Assembly (NCBI GenBank): GCA_037957365.1
Contig: JARHVA010003262.1
Coordinates: 655,001 to 719,000 of the forward strand
Source of the DNA: Torreya grandis
Lineage: Eukaryota > Streptophyta > Pinopsida > Cupressales > Taxaceae
DNA: 64,000 bases
Direction: 5' to 3'
Part shown: positions 25,996 through 37,723 of the stretch, piece after piece
How positions within the stretch are numbered: position 1 is the first letter of the stretch
Layout: every line of letters begins with the position of its first letter
Notes under the pieces: generated by a model
Databases searched by the model: none
What the model saw: only the letters and a program-made list of their open reading frames with translations
Told to the model about the DNA's origin: nothing
Position numbers and translations under genes: made by a program

Positions 25996-26533
25996 GTTGC
26001 AAATTTCAAATTGATGTTTGATTACCATTATTTTTGACATGTATCCTTGGTCTGACTTGGTGAGTTTGCCTTTCTTACTTAAGGTTTACTTTTTTTATTT
26101 TTTTGTTCTTTTGTAGCCTTGGAATTTGGTTACCTAATTTACTCTAAATTTTTTTGACTTTGTCATTAGGTTTAACATAAGAATTATCACCTCAGATTTC
26201 TAAATTTCCAAGTACGTCTCATCTACATATCATCAATTATCTTGGTTTTTTTGCATTTGTTTGTTTTTTCTCTTTAGTTTTGTATTCTTGGGTTTGTTAA
26301 AAGTAGTCTCTACACCCTCCATGATTAAAAATAAAAACATAATAGACAACCATAGAGGGAGAAAGGTATATCAAGTTATGCATACTTTACTTTTTCAAGT
26401 TATTTCCATTTTAGTCATTTAAATTCTAGTAATTTTTGCTTTAAAATACTTCAACTTTTTTTAGCCTCAGTGTTATGTGTTTCTCTATTATTTTGTCAAA
26501 GTAACATCACTTGTTGCACCTAAGTGACACATG

Positions 26534-26552
26534 AGGAGATTAGAGTGGGGAA
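26534..26552 (+). other. Polypurine tract of X3
   Basis: AGGAGATTAGAGTGGGGAA lies directly before the 3' LTR, confirming plus orientation. Confidence 0.65.
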
Positions 26553-27728
26553 TATTATACACATAATATTTTAAAATTTTATCAATTACTAATGCTTTAT
26601 ATCTTATAGGAACCCATCGAGTCTCATCTCTGAGTGCATGCCTTAAGGGGTGTACCTTGAAAGGGGTGGCAGACCATTGGTTCTTTGCAAGATTTTTGTC
26701 TCAATAATAACACTTTTTATCAATCTAACATATCATAAAAACATTCCCCTAAGCTTTAACTCCTATTTTACACCCTCTTCTAGTCATTTTTTGCCTTCAT
26801 TAGCCCTTCCCTAGCCTAAAATCCTTTTAAATAGTTTACATTATACTATCAACCCCATCGACCTTATCCTCTAATTGATAAAACTTATCTTGGGTTTAGG
26901 TCTACCCTTGGCAAACCTACACTAAGACCTAATTTATTTTTATCAATAATGATACAATGTCTATTAGGTCTACCTTGTTAGCCTAAACTTTCAAAAAGGA
27001 TGAGGGTTAGAATAAAATATATCAACACATTCATTTCTCCATTCTTAGAGAGAAACTAGGAGTTAATTATTAATTTTTGTGTCTTTACAATCTTCTCTTC
27101 CACCATTATCCTTGAGGATTCTTAGCATAAGGTTTCTACTTGGAGAAGAATCTTGTCTGGTGGAAAATTCTTGGATGCTTTGGCTTTTCTTAGTGATCCT
27201 TACAAACCACAACAACCTCTTACAAAGCACCTTTAGCCAAGGGAAATATTGAGTCTTATCAGGTTCATCTTAAAGGTAAGTATCACTAACTTTTCTGCTC
27301 TCTTTAGTAGATAGAAGTATCATAAGTAATGGATTTTAAATATATTTCTCTCACCATGAATTAGGGGTTTTCCTACACATAGATTAATAAGGATTATCTT
27401 ATGCATGTTTACTTTTATGTTTATTAACACCAAATTTTTTCCATAAACATTGGTGATCACTACATTAGACTTTACATAATTGTTATTAGTTTAGTAAATA
27501 TGAAAACATAGGACCTAGTTAGGGTTATTTCATTGTTTTGATTAAATAGAGGCTTTGGAACCCTCCATAGTGATATTATTGTAGTAAGAGATACCTTATA
27601 TTTCTATCAAATCCATATTGGTCATGACCCTATATATCTAATTTATCAATAATTAGAAGTGTAAGTAGGATTTATCTTCTCTAATTTAGGATTGATTTAT
27701 AGATCAGTTACATTTCCTTTTGCATACA
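26553..27728 (+). repeat. 3' LTR of X3
   Basis: Partner of 20982-22159, nearly equal in length and clearly diverged. It begins TATTATACACATAAT (terminal TG decayed) and ends CATACA. Confidence 0.85.
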
Positions 27729-27733
27729 GATAG

Positions 27734-28110
27734 ATACCTAGGTATAAGTTTCTTTTGTTTAAGAGGAATATCATATGGGATTTTAAAAAATATAATTACC
27801 TAATTGGCATGAATGTATTTAACACACCCATGCACTATATAAGGTACTATTTGAGTTGTATTTATCCAAGGTCTTCTTAATAACATATCAAATATGCTTG
27901 TGGAAGGTATAATTGAAAAGGTAGTAACAACATGTATGAGAATAACCTACAAAGGTAGGTCAATCTCACCAAGAACCTTCTAAGAGGTCCCATCAATTTC
28001 TCTAATTTATCTAGTAGGAGAATGAAAATCACGATGAGTATAACCCAAGTGCGTAAGTAATGTCATGGTGTAAACCATCTCACTTGAAACATTATCAATA
28101 GTAGAATGAA
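27734..28110 (-). pseudogene. X1 protease remnant
   Basis: The minus strand reads TIDNVSSEMVY where Ty3-type proteases of this class have a D-N-G-S-A-L-N core, so the flap-side glycine is lost. KVLGEIDLPL follows, and further on MLLRRPWINTTQIVPYIVH matches the conserved LLGRPWIH region at the end of the domain. There are at least four stops. The domain ends almost exactly at the X3 insertion. It would have matured the Gag polyprotein. Confidence 0.75.
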
Positions 28111-29660
28111 ATATATGGTGTTTATGAATTTATGCTCAAATGAATAAATAATTAAGATCAGAGTCATCATCCTTAATCTAAATATCATCAAAAGAAATAA
28201 AAGGTATTTAAACCACATAAGGTATATGTCATCTATAAGTACTAATAATCCCATCTAATTGGTGCCCATAATTTGACATAGGAGGATGTGCATTATATTC
28301 CATTTTGTACTTTTGGTTTCTTCTTAGATTGGTCTTACAAAGTTTTGTTAAATATTTTTTCTTATGGTGATCACTAGGTTGTGAACATAATTCCTTTTAA
28401 GGATCATCAAAATACAATATTTTGGTCATTAATAAGGTCTCGAATCTTATGCTTTAAGGTAAAACATATATTCACAGAATGTCTTGGTCCTTGATGATAA
28501 TAAAAATAACTATTCACATCATATCCTTTGGGTAAAGGTCTATCTATATCAACCTCTATAAGATGAGGTAAATATATAATCTAACACTCTATTAACTATG
28601 AGAGCAATGAATCTAGGGACTCAATTAAATGTGCAAATTATCTCTTTGGTGCATTGGATAAGATAAGCAAATTATGTTTTTGTGAAATTTCATCAACTAT
28701 GGTGGTTGTTTCCTTTTTAGGCTCAAGAGGTTTTACCTTATAATTTAGTTTGATTGTAAATTTGGTATTATATGTAGATGAAATTGATTTGTTTGCTACA
28801 TATTTGAGCTTATTTAAATAAATAAGCTTAATTTCATAGTCTTGTAAAACATGGCATAGGGCATCAAAAGATTTTAACTTAAACAATGAACTCATGTAAA
28901 GGAGAAAGAAAAGTTTTCTTAAATATGTCTTTCAATTCCTTATCTACCATAGGGTCGATCATTTTAGGTAATAATGCCTTGTACCTAAAGACATATTCAT
29001 TGATAGGTTCATTTATTCCATGTTTTATTTTGGCAATTTAATCATGGGAAACCTTTTTAGAAATATTAATTAAAAATTGTGTTAAAAATAGATCTATAAA
29101 AGTTTTGAATGTTTTCACATATTGGAGAGGTAATTCATAGAACCACCTCAAATCATTGTCCTTGAGGATTCTTGAAAATAATTTGGTCAAAATTTTAGAA
29201 TTGGAAGCATAATCAAGGCATGGTTCATAAAAGGTTCAAATATGTTATTTAAGATCACCCTTACCATCATAAAATGTGAACTAATGTGAAACAAAAGTAG
29301 TTGGGAAAAGGTGAAAAGGGATCTAAAATGAAAGAGGGTTATGCAACATATCTTTGGAATACAAAACATGAGGTAAATTTAAAGTCTTTTTTTAATGTTT
29401 GTGACCTTGTCCTCCAAGGTATTTATAACTTGAAGGAGTGTTTGAACTATGGATCCATTGGGATTTAGATTATAAATTTTAAAATCCACCAAAGGGGATG
29501 CAAGCATGGTTTGGGTAGTAATAGGCATTAGAACCAATATTTGACTTGAAACTATTGGTAATATGGTATGTCTAGCAATAATAGTTTTAGGAAACAAAGG
29601 TTTAAACACATAACCTATGCCCACATTAGAAGTATTCAATGGTAATGTGTTCAAGGGGAA
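28111..29660 (-). pseudogene. X1 gag remnant
   Basis: An N-terminal open stretch (29654-29379, about 91 residues) is proline- and leucine-rich and not diagnostic. At 29170-28880 the frames give WFYELPLQYVKTFKTFID, then INEPINEYVFRYKALLPKM and KELKDIFKKTF, which match the capsid-type Retrotrans_gag domain. An open stretch at 28895-28638 (85 residues) continues the chain. Near 28500 the segment HQGPRHSVNICFTLKHKI resembles the histidine-rich segment with C-x-A-L-K before the protease in such elements. Several frameshifts and stops are present. Confidence 0.72.
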
Positions 29661-30100
29661 GGATATTTGAACTATACCTTTTGAATTTTTTTAATCTCCA
29701 ATATAGTTTTTAGGAACTCATCAAGATATTCATGGTGTTGATGAATACACACATTAAATAATGAAATTTATTCAACTTTCCCATGGTATATTTGATCATA
29801 TTAATTGGTTTCATTAGAATCATGATTTTCATTATCAGAATCTTCTTCTATGATTATCTTATCATTATGATTTCCATTTTCAACATTGGTATCATCATGG
29901 TCTATAGGATTATGTCTCTCATTGCTTTAAGAAATCTTAGGTGGTGGGAGAAGAAGCTCAATTTGTTCAATAGGAACACCTCCCAACCTAGGTCTACCCA
30001 TAAGTTGAATGCAAAATAATATAATAAATGAAAAATTAAAACAATTTAAAACCTTAGCTAGCTAAAAACCTTAGGGATCATAAATGTTTACATTCATATG
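29661..30100 (-). mobile_element. X1 leader region
   Basis: Between the 5' LTR primer site and the start of readable gag. It has one short plus-strand frame at 29783-30019 with no recognisable product. I see only an untranslated leader or decayed gag start. Confidence 0.45.
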
Positions 30101-30114
30101 AATCAGGTTCACCA
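30101..30114 (-). other. Primer-binding site of X1
   Basis: The minus strand reads TGGTGAACCTGATT, two bases from the 5' LTR. X2, X3 and X4 have related sites (CAGTGAACC, TGGTGAACC, TGGTAAACC), all next to LTR ends. Confidence 0.65.
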
Positions 30115-30116
30115 AA

Positions 30117-31444
30117 TGTTTAACCCTAAATTGGATATATGAATCCTTATTTATTATATAAGGTTAATAATATAAAAATGATAATGCACAAGGGTGATGA
30201 TTATATCTACAATAGACCAATTGGGTACTAAGCTTAGATATAAACATACACTAAATTTATTAATTGAGATAGGCTAAAAATAGTATGTATAACTATGCTA
30301 AGTATAGAAATAAAAAATAATTAATGTAATTAGATTTTTAGTATGAAAATGAAATTATGGATATGGAACATGAAGAAAGTAGATTGGAAGATAATTTTGG
30401 AATAGTCCTCAAATTCTAGATTTGATGCTTCTTGATCTATGAATATTATCATTAGCCTAGGATGGTTGCATCAATACTAATTTCTAAACTTGATGCAAGT
30501 GCCATGTATGGAATAACTACTAGAAAAGGATGAAACCACATAGATACTTATGGTTTTAACTTCACCTTCACTATGTAGAATTTAGATCAAGGTCATGGAT
30601 TGTCACTCTTTGTGAATTTGTAAAACCATAGTTCTTCATCTTTATGGTGACCTTGGTGAAAAATGGGTTAGTGGGGACATAGTGTTGAGATGACCCCAAA
30701 TACCTCTCTATAAATAAGAATTACCTACATATATAATACTCTGAAGAGGGCCTCTGACTAATGTAGTTCTCCCCTACATGTTTTATTATGTTTGAATCAT
30801 GAAATATGTGTAAAGTAAGTGCATTAGTGACCTATCTTATAACTTGTAAAATCAACCCCTTGGGATACTCCTTCAGTAATTTAAACCTATAGATATGTTT
30901 TCCCTATGACTAGTATGGAAATAGGGAAGCTTTGTTCAATTGAATGCTTGATTGAGTGATTTTAATAGGTTGCCTTGGTCTCTTTTGGTATTTTCTAGTT
31001 GAAGAATGAATTAGGGTTGATTTTGTATTTATATCAATACCTTTTGATAAGTATCCTACATTAAAACACTTAAGCTGACCATTTAGATATATTTAATTTA
31101 AAAATTGGATGACTTTAAGGCACTAGACACATCAATTGAAGACACTAGAATCAACACTAGTATCTATCCCAAACATTAGTATTTAGGGAGCAAAAAATTA
31201 GGTATAGACTCAAAACTTATAAAGTAAAATATAAGTAGGTTTTAATCATTGGAGGAAATATATAAGGCTTGATTCATCAATATAAGACTATTTATACTAA
31301 TATATAGGCCAAGGGGCATAATAAAGAGTAGATGCAAGACTTTAAAAAGAAATAAAGGTTCAAAACTAAAAGGAACAACCAAGGTCTTAGTTTTATAAGT
31401 ATGCAAGATTGAGGTGATATATAATCCATAAAATAGTTTCTACA
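30117..31444 (-). repeat. 5' LTR of X1
   Basis: 1328 bases. The plus-strand start TGTTTAACCCTAAATTGG and end TTTCTACA are the canonical TG...CA form. Its minus-strand start also aligns with the X4 LTR start at 51094 (shared TGTAGA start and GGTTGT block), so X1 and X4 are one family. Confidence 0.88.
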
Positions 31445-32166
31445 CCTATCATTTCATGATACTATCTAGTACTAAGGGATATGGGATGAAAACTATTGAA
31501 ATTTTTTGTAGCCCCAAGTAATCTAGGGTGGTTAGGTTTGAAATAGAAATTGTCAATGAATAATCCACATGATTTTATTCTATAATAATGGGTATTACAT
31601 TGAAATCATTGAACATTTATATCAAATCCCACACCATATGTTTTTATTTCCTCAAATAATAAAAATTACATTAGAACTTTCTCCTGACTTGGTTCACTAC
31701 TAGTTCAAAATATCCAAATGCTCTAAATTATTTGACCCTATTTTTCAACACAATCTATAGTTATAAGATCAAGGCTTCGTATTCTGATAGGTTGTTGGTA
31801 CAAGGGAGCTAGATCCTATAGGTAGATATGTGTCATTTCCCTAATGGGTCAATGAGAATAATTCCTACTCCAAGACCATTTAGAATGGGCCCCATCAAAG
31901 TATAAGGACCATAGACATAGAAATTTAGGATATTTATCATCTTGTTTTTTAGTAAATTTTGTATACAAGGTATAAACACCTATGTCAGAGGATACTATGT
32001 TCACTATTTCATTGATTGCATTGTATTTTATGATCATGTGTTTCATTTTGGGTTCTCTATCAATATATATTTGATTAGATACACCTCTATAAGGTAAACA
32101 CATATGGGATAAGTCTATAGCCATGTATTCATTCAAGATCTTAGAATAGTCTCTACTAAGAAACAT
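31445..32166 (-). pseudogene. W linker and first RNase H remnant, upstream of RT
   Basis: An open stretch of 105 codons (32166-31849) begins FLSRDYSKILNEYMAIDLSH and DREPKMKHMIIKYNA, a linker known to me only as sequence following the protease in some plant Ty3 polyproteins. It runs into WSLYFDGAHSK (YFDGA at 31888-31902), an RNase H first strand with its catalytic Asp. After a stop come CTNNLSEYEALIL (about 31780) and ELVVNQVR, the next RNase H motifs. X1 cuts the domain's C-terminal side. A separate RT-linked RNase H lies further on at 15771, so W had two. Confidence 0.8.
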
Positions 32167-32460
32167 CCCATAAGGCTTGTGATATCCACTACTTGAATAT
32201 CCATAAATTATTAGACATTGGGCTTAGATTCTAGCTGCATATGAACATTCAATCTCTCACCCACTACATTAACTTTAGAATTATCCAATTAGATCACTAT
32301 TTTATCTAAATTAATAGGTGTTTGTCCTAGTTTTTGAAAAAATTCAATACACATGGAATTCATAGAGGCTCCTAAGTCAACTAAATAGTTATGAATATTC
32401 ATACCAAATAGCCTAACCATAAGGAGGAAAGGTAGGACCTCATCCTTATTCTTATGTATC
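32167..32460 (-). pseudogene. W protease remnant
   Basis: The minus strand gives LFGMNIHNYLVDLGASMNSM, a retropepsin core in which DSG has become DLG (Asp codon at 32376-32378). SKVNVVGERLNVHMQLES and FMDIQVVDI follow. It leads without a large gap into the FLSRDYS linker. Stops occur after KIVI and near 32205. It would have cleaved the polyprotein; the flanking hydrophobic motifs are typical of Ty3/gypsy. Confidence 0.8.
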
Positions 32461-34100
32461 AGCATGTTAATGTGTGTAGGCTTGGGTTTGGGTTGAGCTA
32501 GTTTATCTATTAGAGACTTTAGGAGGAGATCTCTTTGCTCATTGATCTAGACAAGCTCATGTAAAATGATGTTTTCCTTGATCTACTTCATGTCCTCTAA
32601 TATGTTCTACCTAGTCTTGTTAGTGGTAGGCTTGATATCTTCAGCTAGTTTAGGATTATTATTTTTAAAGGTGGAGGGACATTATTTACTCTTAGATTAG
32701 GAGGAATGAAACTATTATTAGGATGGTTTAATATGGTAAGGGGATAATACTATGTTTAGTCATAAGAGTGTAATTACTCCTTTGGAATTATTGAAAATCA
32801 TATACCTCATCAGTGACATCTTTTAGTTCATTATCTTCATGGATGGGGAAGTCTAATGTCTCTATTACCATGGTAGTGCTTGGGTATTTTGGAGCATTAG
32901 AGGTCCTAGTCTGATTGGTAGACTTGTGGTGGTTTGGGACTACCTCATACTCTTCATATCTTTCTTGAAGATGATAAATACACTACAAAATTCAATGTAA
33001 TTAATTTCTCCATGTTGTTTTATATTTTTCACATGGCACAACTTAGCCAAGTCCAACTTGCATATGTTTATCTTAGGGATATTATTAGATGAGGGATTTG
33101 GTTGGTTGTTAGAGTAGTTATGGGGATAATTTTACCTCTAGTATGTGAATTTCATGTTTCAAATCTTACCACCATTATTTCTAACCTATCTCTAGAGGCC
33201 CACAGAGTTATTTTTGATATTTAGTACTATGCAATGTAAAGCATCCAAATTATTCTTGGTGGACTCCTAAGCTACACTTTAGATGTTGTTCACAAAGGGA
33301 CCAGTGTTAGATTATGGTATTGAGGTGACAATTCATTATTGATTGAGATAATAATGCCTAGGGGCTTATTAGGAGTAGCGTGCCTCAAAATAAGATGGTT
33401 AATCACTAGCATAGATTATGGCATGATTATATTCTAGTTGGTGTTAAAGAGGGAGTTTAAATTAGGTATACTTGATAGTAGACTCAAGATGGATTATGCC
33501 AATAGACCTTAATGATTTAGGTATATTTATAATTTAATGGCCTCACCATAAGCTAGAGTAAGTATACCACTAAAGGATCTCTACATATGAACATAGAATT
33601 CTAAATATTTAGTGTGTTATTGTACATTTAAAGGCTATATAGGCATGTAGTTTAAATGGCATAGTGATTTTCATGTATATCTTCTAAAACCTATCATTTA
33701 AATTTATTATGGGCTCATTAGGTTCCATTTAGATGTAGGTAAACTATTAATATAACACACTTGGATTGATGACTTGCCCAAACTAGGTGAGGAATGTGTT
33801 ACTAGCTTGTGATACATCCTTTGGGAAATTTTAGGAACCAATCGTATAGTGTGTACATTAGAGTGAATGGGAAAAACCTATAGGTAATGTACTCATATTT
33901 GACATTGAGAAACTTGAGATTAGTTTTTCATGATGTTAATTTTCCTTAGTAGTATACCCCACACTTGGTGTGAATATTGGGAGATATTTTTGTATGTTCT
34001 TGGGTAAATCATGGATAACTCTATGAATGTCAATAGTAGACCTAACTATCCACACCATAGGTGGAGTTATGTTAGTGACAAGCTAAAAGGATGAGCTAGT
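32461..34100 (-). pseudogene. W gag remnant
   Basis: Minus-strand pieces in changing frames show a Retrotrans_gag-like area near 33950-33600 (YRFFPFTLMYTLYDWF, then MEPNEPIINLNDRF). A spacer near 33050 has ICKLDLAKLCHVKNIKQHG. A charged tail before the protease (32600-32460) has INEQRDLLLKSLIDKLAQP and THINMLIHKNKDEVLPF. No intact CCHC knuckle was seen. The chain is continuous in order with the protease but broken by many stops. Confidence 0.7.
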
Positions 34101-34588
34101 AGGTGTAACCATGGGTCTTGGTCTCCCTCCAGTAGTTCTATTTCTCCTATGGAGTTATAATGGGGATATTATTAGTAATCCAAGATCAAATCAAGATCTA
34201 TTGATCAACAAAGTAGGCTCTAGGTTGCTCGTAGGTAGGCTAGTAGGTTAGATCCTTGTTAGATAGTGAGAAGAGGTTCCCTCCTTCTAGAACCAATTAT
34301 TATTCTAAATTTAACATTGAAATAGGTTGGGAAAGTGTAAAGGATGGGAAAATATATTATGCTCAAGGCCCTCCTTTTACTGTGAGCTATTGTTTGGGCC
34401 AAGTCATCTATCCCAGATACACTTATTAGATTATATGTATTAAGCAAGCTTGGGAAAAACTATGGGAATTATGTCTTGTCATTTTAGTATTTCTATTGAG
34501 ATAATGTAGGGAATGATATATAATTATGAGGATCCATTAAATATCCTACTTGGAATATATCTCCAAGATATCTAGGACTAACACCAAA
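34101..34588 (-). mobile_element. W leader between primer site and gag
   Basis: One minus-strand frame of 62 codons (34447-34259) has no recognised domain. About 34340-34588 matches 330-580 at the left edge of the window, which is the basis for proposing a tandem W. Confidence 0.5.
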
Positions 34589-34600
34589 GGTCCAATACCA
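34589..34600 (-). other. Primer-binding site of W
   Basis: The minus strand reads TGGTATTGGACC at the edge of LTR B, a 9 of 12 match to the initiator-Met site. Confidence 0.55.
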
Positions 34601-36499
34601 ATTTTATAACTAACTCATAGGACTTATATACTTTTAATTAGACAAGTTTTAAGACATTGAATTTAAAAGTTCTACTTTGATTGACTTCATTAATTATTAA
34701 TAATTGGAAAGATCACTTTTCATAAATAAACATCAAAAGAGAGGGAGGATAAGTTAGAAATAAATTCTTTTGATTAAATGGGAAATATGAATGTTTCCAA
34801 GAAAAAAACACGACTAGCTATAGTTACACCATTGTATCCTAAGTTTCACAATGGTTTAGGCTTTAGTCACATAGTGTGAGAGTTTAATTAGAAAGGGAAA
34901 ATTCTTAATTATAAGAATCCTTTAATTAATGAACTAAAAATAGGTCTATATTTAATTACACAAGATCTTTATAGACTTCAAATAAATAAAAAATAATATA
35001 AGAACCTAACTAAAATAACCAAAACGCATCTTATTTAATGCATACAATCTATTTAAAAACATAAATTAAAATCTTATAACATTAATGTTAAACCATTAAA
35101 GCATAAAAATAGTGGAATAAGTTCAAGGCAACCATATGAATTTATATAGAAAATAAATTTTGCATTATTCTAACAACATCTCTTTGTAAATAGAATCAAC
35201 CTTTCTAGCGCACTAGGTAGTAGTATATATAGAAGGGAGAGATGGGTCTTGCCTCTATGAGACACAATACTAGTCTCAACAATCATTGTTTGAAATGGTA
35301 AAACATAATTATGTCATAATATTCCATCTTCCATAATAGATAATATGGAAAGGAATTCCATGGTCCACTGAGGAACACCTAGGAGAATTCTGATGTGGAT
35401 TGCATCCTAATGGGTCTATTAGGATCCATTGAGATGTCAATGATTATTTGACAAGATAAAACATATACAAATAAATAAAATAATCATGGAGGAACATATT
35501 TTTTAGAGATATTATGTATAGCAAATATGGGAAACATAGGCCTCTTTTACCTCTATGACACTATGAATGATTGAGGAATAAGCCATATGAAACATTGATA
35601 ATGTCTTTGAATACTTTGTCATTTTAAAAATGATAAATATTTGGATATCATTTTTGGGTGCCCACATTCATATCTTTGATATACTTTGTGTCCTATCTCC
35701 TTTAGTTGTATTATGACACTTTTCTTATCATCACTCTTCCACTAGGTTTGAAATTATTATTTTGAACCATATGCCCCCTTTAGTAAAAATTGAGTGAGAT
35801 TCCAACATATGGTATGATCTCACTCTTTTATTTATTTTTTGATATTTTATTAATGTTTCCCTATAATTTTATCCATGGTTAAATGAGATCTTGACATATG
35901 GAACCATTTTTCTAATCCAAGGACTTACAGTCTCTATATTGTCATTTGTTATGTTTGCAATATTTGAATGAGTGGGATGATACCACATAAACTAACATTG
36001 ATTATTTGGATACTTTCATGTATACTAAGTATGTTATTAATATTTTTAGTTATGGATGAGCAAGATCATTCTACATGTGACAATATCACTTATCTAGATG
36101 CTTGGGACTTGACCACTTCATTGTTTTGATTTAGAGGAATAAGATGGAGACACTTTGAATGATTTTAGAGTTCAAGATCTTATAAAACCCTTACCTTAGC
36201 CTTTTGTTTTGATAGAATTGAGTTAACTAGATGAGAAAATGTGGCATAATCCTATTTTATTGGGTGCTCTAAAAACATGACTTAAAGCCATTTCCTCTTA
36301 ATTCAAAGAGAAGTGAGATGAAGTCATATATCTCAATGATGCGAACCTAGATACTTGTTGAAGAAAAATACTTAGTCATTTTGAATATCATTATCAAGGA
36401 ATCCATGTGCTAACATATGGAATGATCTTAAAGCTCAAGGTTAAGTTATTGAAGTTTGACCTATAGGGACTTGGTCATTACAATTTGAACCATATGGAC

Positions 36500-37706
36500 T
36501 AATTTAACCTTTTTGGGAATAATTAGGTTTTTTATTCCTATTTAGTTAAAAGTATGAGTAAATTAAATTAGTAAATAATTATGCCATAATTAACCTACTA
36601 ATTTAATAATTTTAATTATTGTTTATACTTTCTAAAAATATCAAGTGAATAGAGAGAGAAATATAACCTAGCTTATAACTATACTAATCTGACTAAGATG
36701 AAGGCTAATATTGACTGTACAAGATTGGGATGGTATCAAGAACCTAGATATAGCTTCCATTTGGTGAAAGGATAAGAACACTAAAAATATTATGCTTTGA
36801 TGTCTATCACTATATTCATGTTCCTACCACTATTGTCCAAACTAGTCACAAAGTTTTGAGATTTTTGAGTTCTGTTCACCACTCCTATATGACCCTACCT
36901 ATGAAAATTTTAAGCTTAACTCTCAATAGATCTCTTTGTAGAGTTGATTTATATTCAATATTCAGTATCCTATAAGCTTGAATTTGACTTTGAGAAAAGA
37001 TAAGGGTTGGTGTGTGTAAGATGCACTAGATGTGATTAACACCCCATATGTGGGAATGTTGCCTACATACCATTACTTTGAAGTGGGATCAAGCCATATG
37101 TAGTTTTCCCTTTGAAAGTGCATAGTGTAATTGTAATATGAGAATGTAAGAAATGTAAAAACTAGATATGATTAAGGTGGTTAGGGGCTAGTGTAAGGAT
37201 TTTGATGAGCTTATAAGTGTATTAGTTGTTTGTATGTAAATAATAGGGAAGATTGATTGAATAGTCTTGCTTGTATTCTTTATTGCTTAGTGATATTTGA
37301 AAACCCTTTCCAAATTATCTTTGAATGAGATTATATAGGGATATATTGGTCATGGGTTAAATGTAATCATGCTAGGTTAACACAATGAAGAGGAAAAATT
37401 GAGTAAAAATGGTAATCTATGCTTAAAATATGATTGGATAGGAGCACAAAAAAAGGTACACCCTAAGGTCTAGTGCTATAGTCCAAGTTGGATGCTATTG
37501 TCTTGAGGGTATAGGACCTAGAGGGATGGAATAAGCATGGAAAAAGGGTCCTCGCTAAGTTAGAATGAGGTCTTGAAAGCCTACAGGTGACTGAGAATCA
37601 TTGAAAAGGTGCCTATGAGGGTCATGGGAGAAAGCAAGAGGGAAATATGGGTTGGGTGTCATTAGCCAGACTCAAGTTACCAATTTTTGTGTTTTATATG
37701 TCTATA
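36500..37706 (-). repeat. 3' LTR of X2
   Basis: Preserves the uninterrupted site that Y hit in the other LTR (equivalent bases 36952-36956). The 23 bases around that site align without gaps. Confidence 0.87.
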
Positions 37707-37723
37707 TTTACCCCCCACCTTTA
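37707..37723 (-). other. Polypurine tract of X2
   Basis: The minus strand reads TAAAGGTGGGGGGTAAA directly before the 3' LTR. Confidence 0.7.

Larger units (their letters stand above)
22175..26533 (+). mobile_element. X3 internal region, non-coding
   Basis: Pyrimidine-rich on the plus strand, with no domain recognised in six frames. The longest frames are about 60 codons and unrevealing. It contains two groups of degenerate tandem repeats (24305-24585 and 25825-25995). The stretch around 25000-25480 has an inverted relative at about 55330-55720. Confidence 0.6.
20982..27728 (+). mobile_element. X3, LTR retrotransposon without recognisable coding
   Basis: LTRs 20982-22159 and 26553-27728 (1178 and 1176 bases) flank 4.4 kb. 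A TGGTGAACCTAA primer site follows the left LTR and a purine tract precedes the right LTR, giving plus orientation. Possible target copies TTTAG (20977-20981) and GATAG (27729-27733) agree at only three bases. X3 interrupts X1 right at the end of the protease remnant. No gag, protease or pol motif was found in any frame, so this looks like a large non-autonomous (LARD-like) element. Confidence 0.8.
17040..31444 (-). mobile_element. X1, gag-protease LTR retrotransposon (minus), holding X3
   Basis: Two LTRs of 1327 and 1328 bases flank an internal region of about 5 kb after removing X3. A polypurine tract of ten G (minus strand) abuts the left LTR and a TGGTGAACC primer site abuts the right, fixing minus orientation. 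The flanks CCTAA (17035-17039) and CCTAT (31445-31449) are a plausible 5-bp target duplication (edge uncertain by one base). X1 interrupts the W polyprotein between its first RNase H and RT. It encodes gag and protease only; no RT or integrase motif was found, so it would have depended on proteins supplied in trans. Confidence 0.85.

Noticed and set aside
31445..34600. This block as a separate element from 14664-17039
   Set aside because: X1 edges abut both, the same orientation and complementary domain content fit one W body, and LTRs A and B flank the pair. A separate origin is possible but needs more assumptions.
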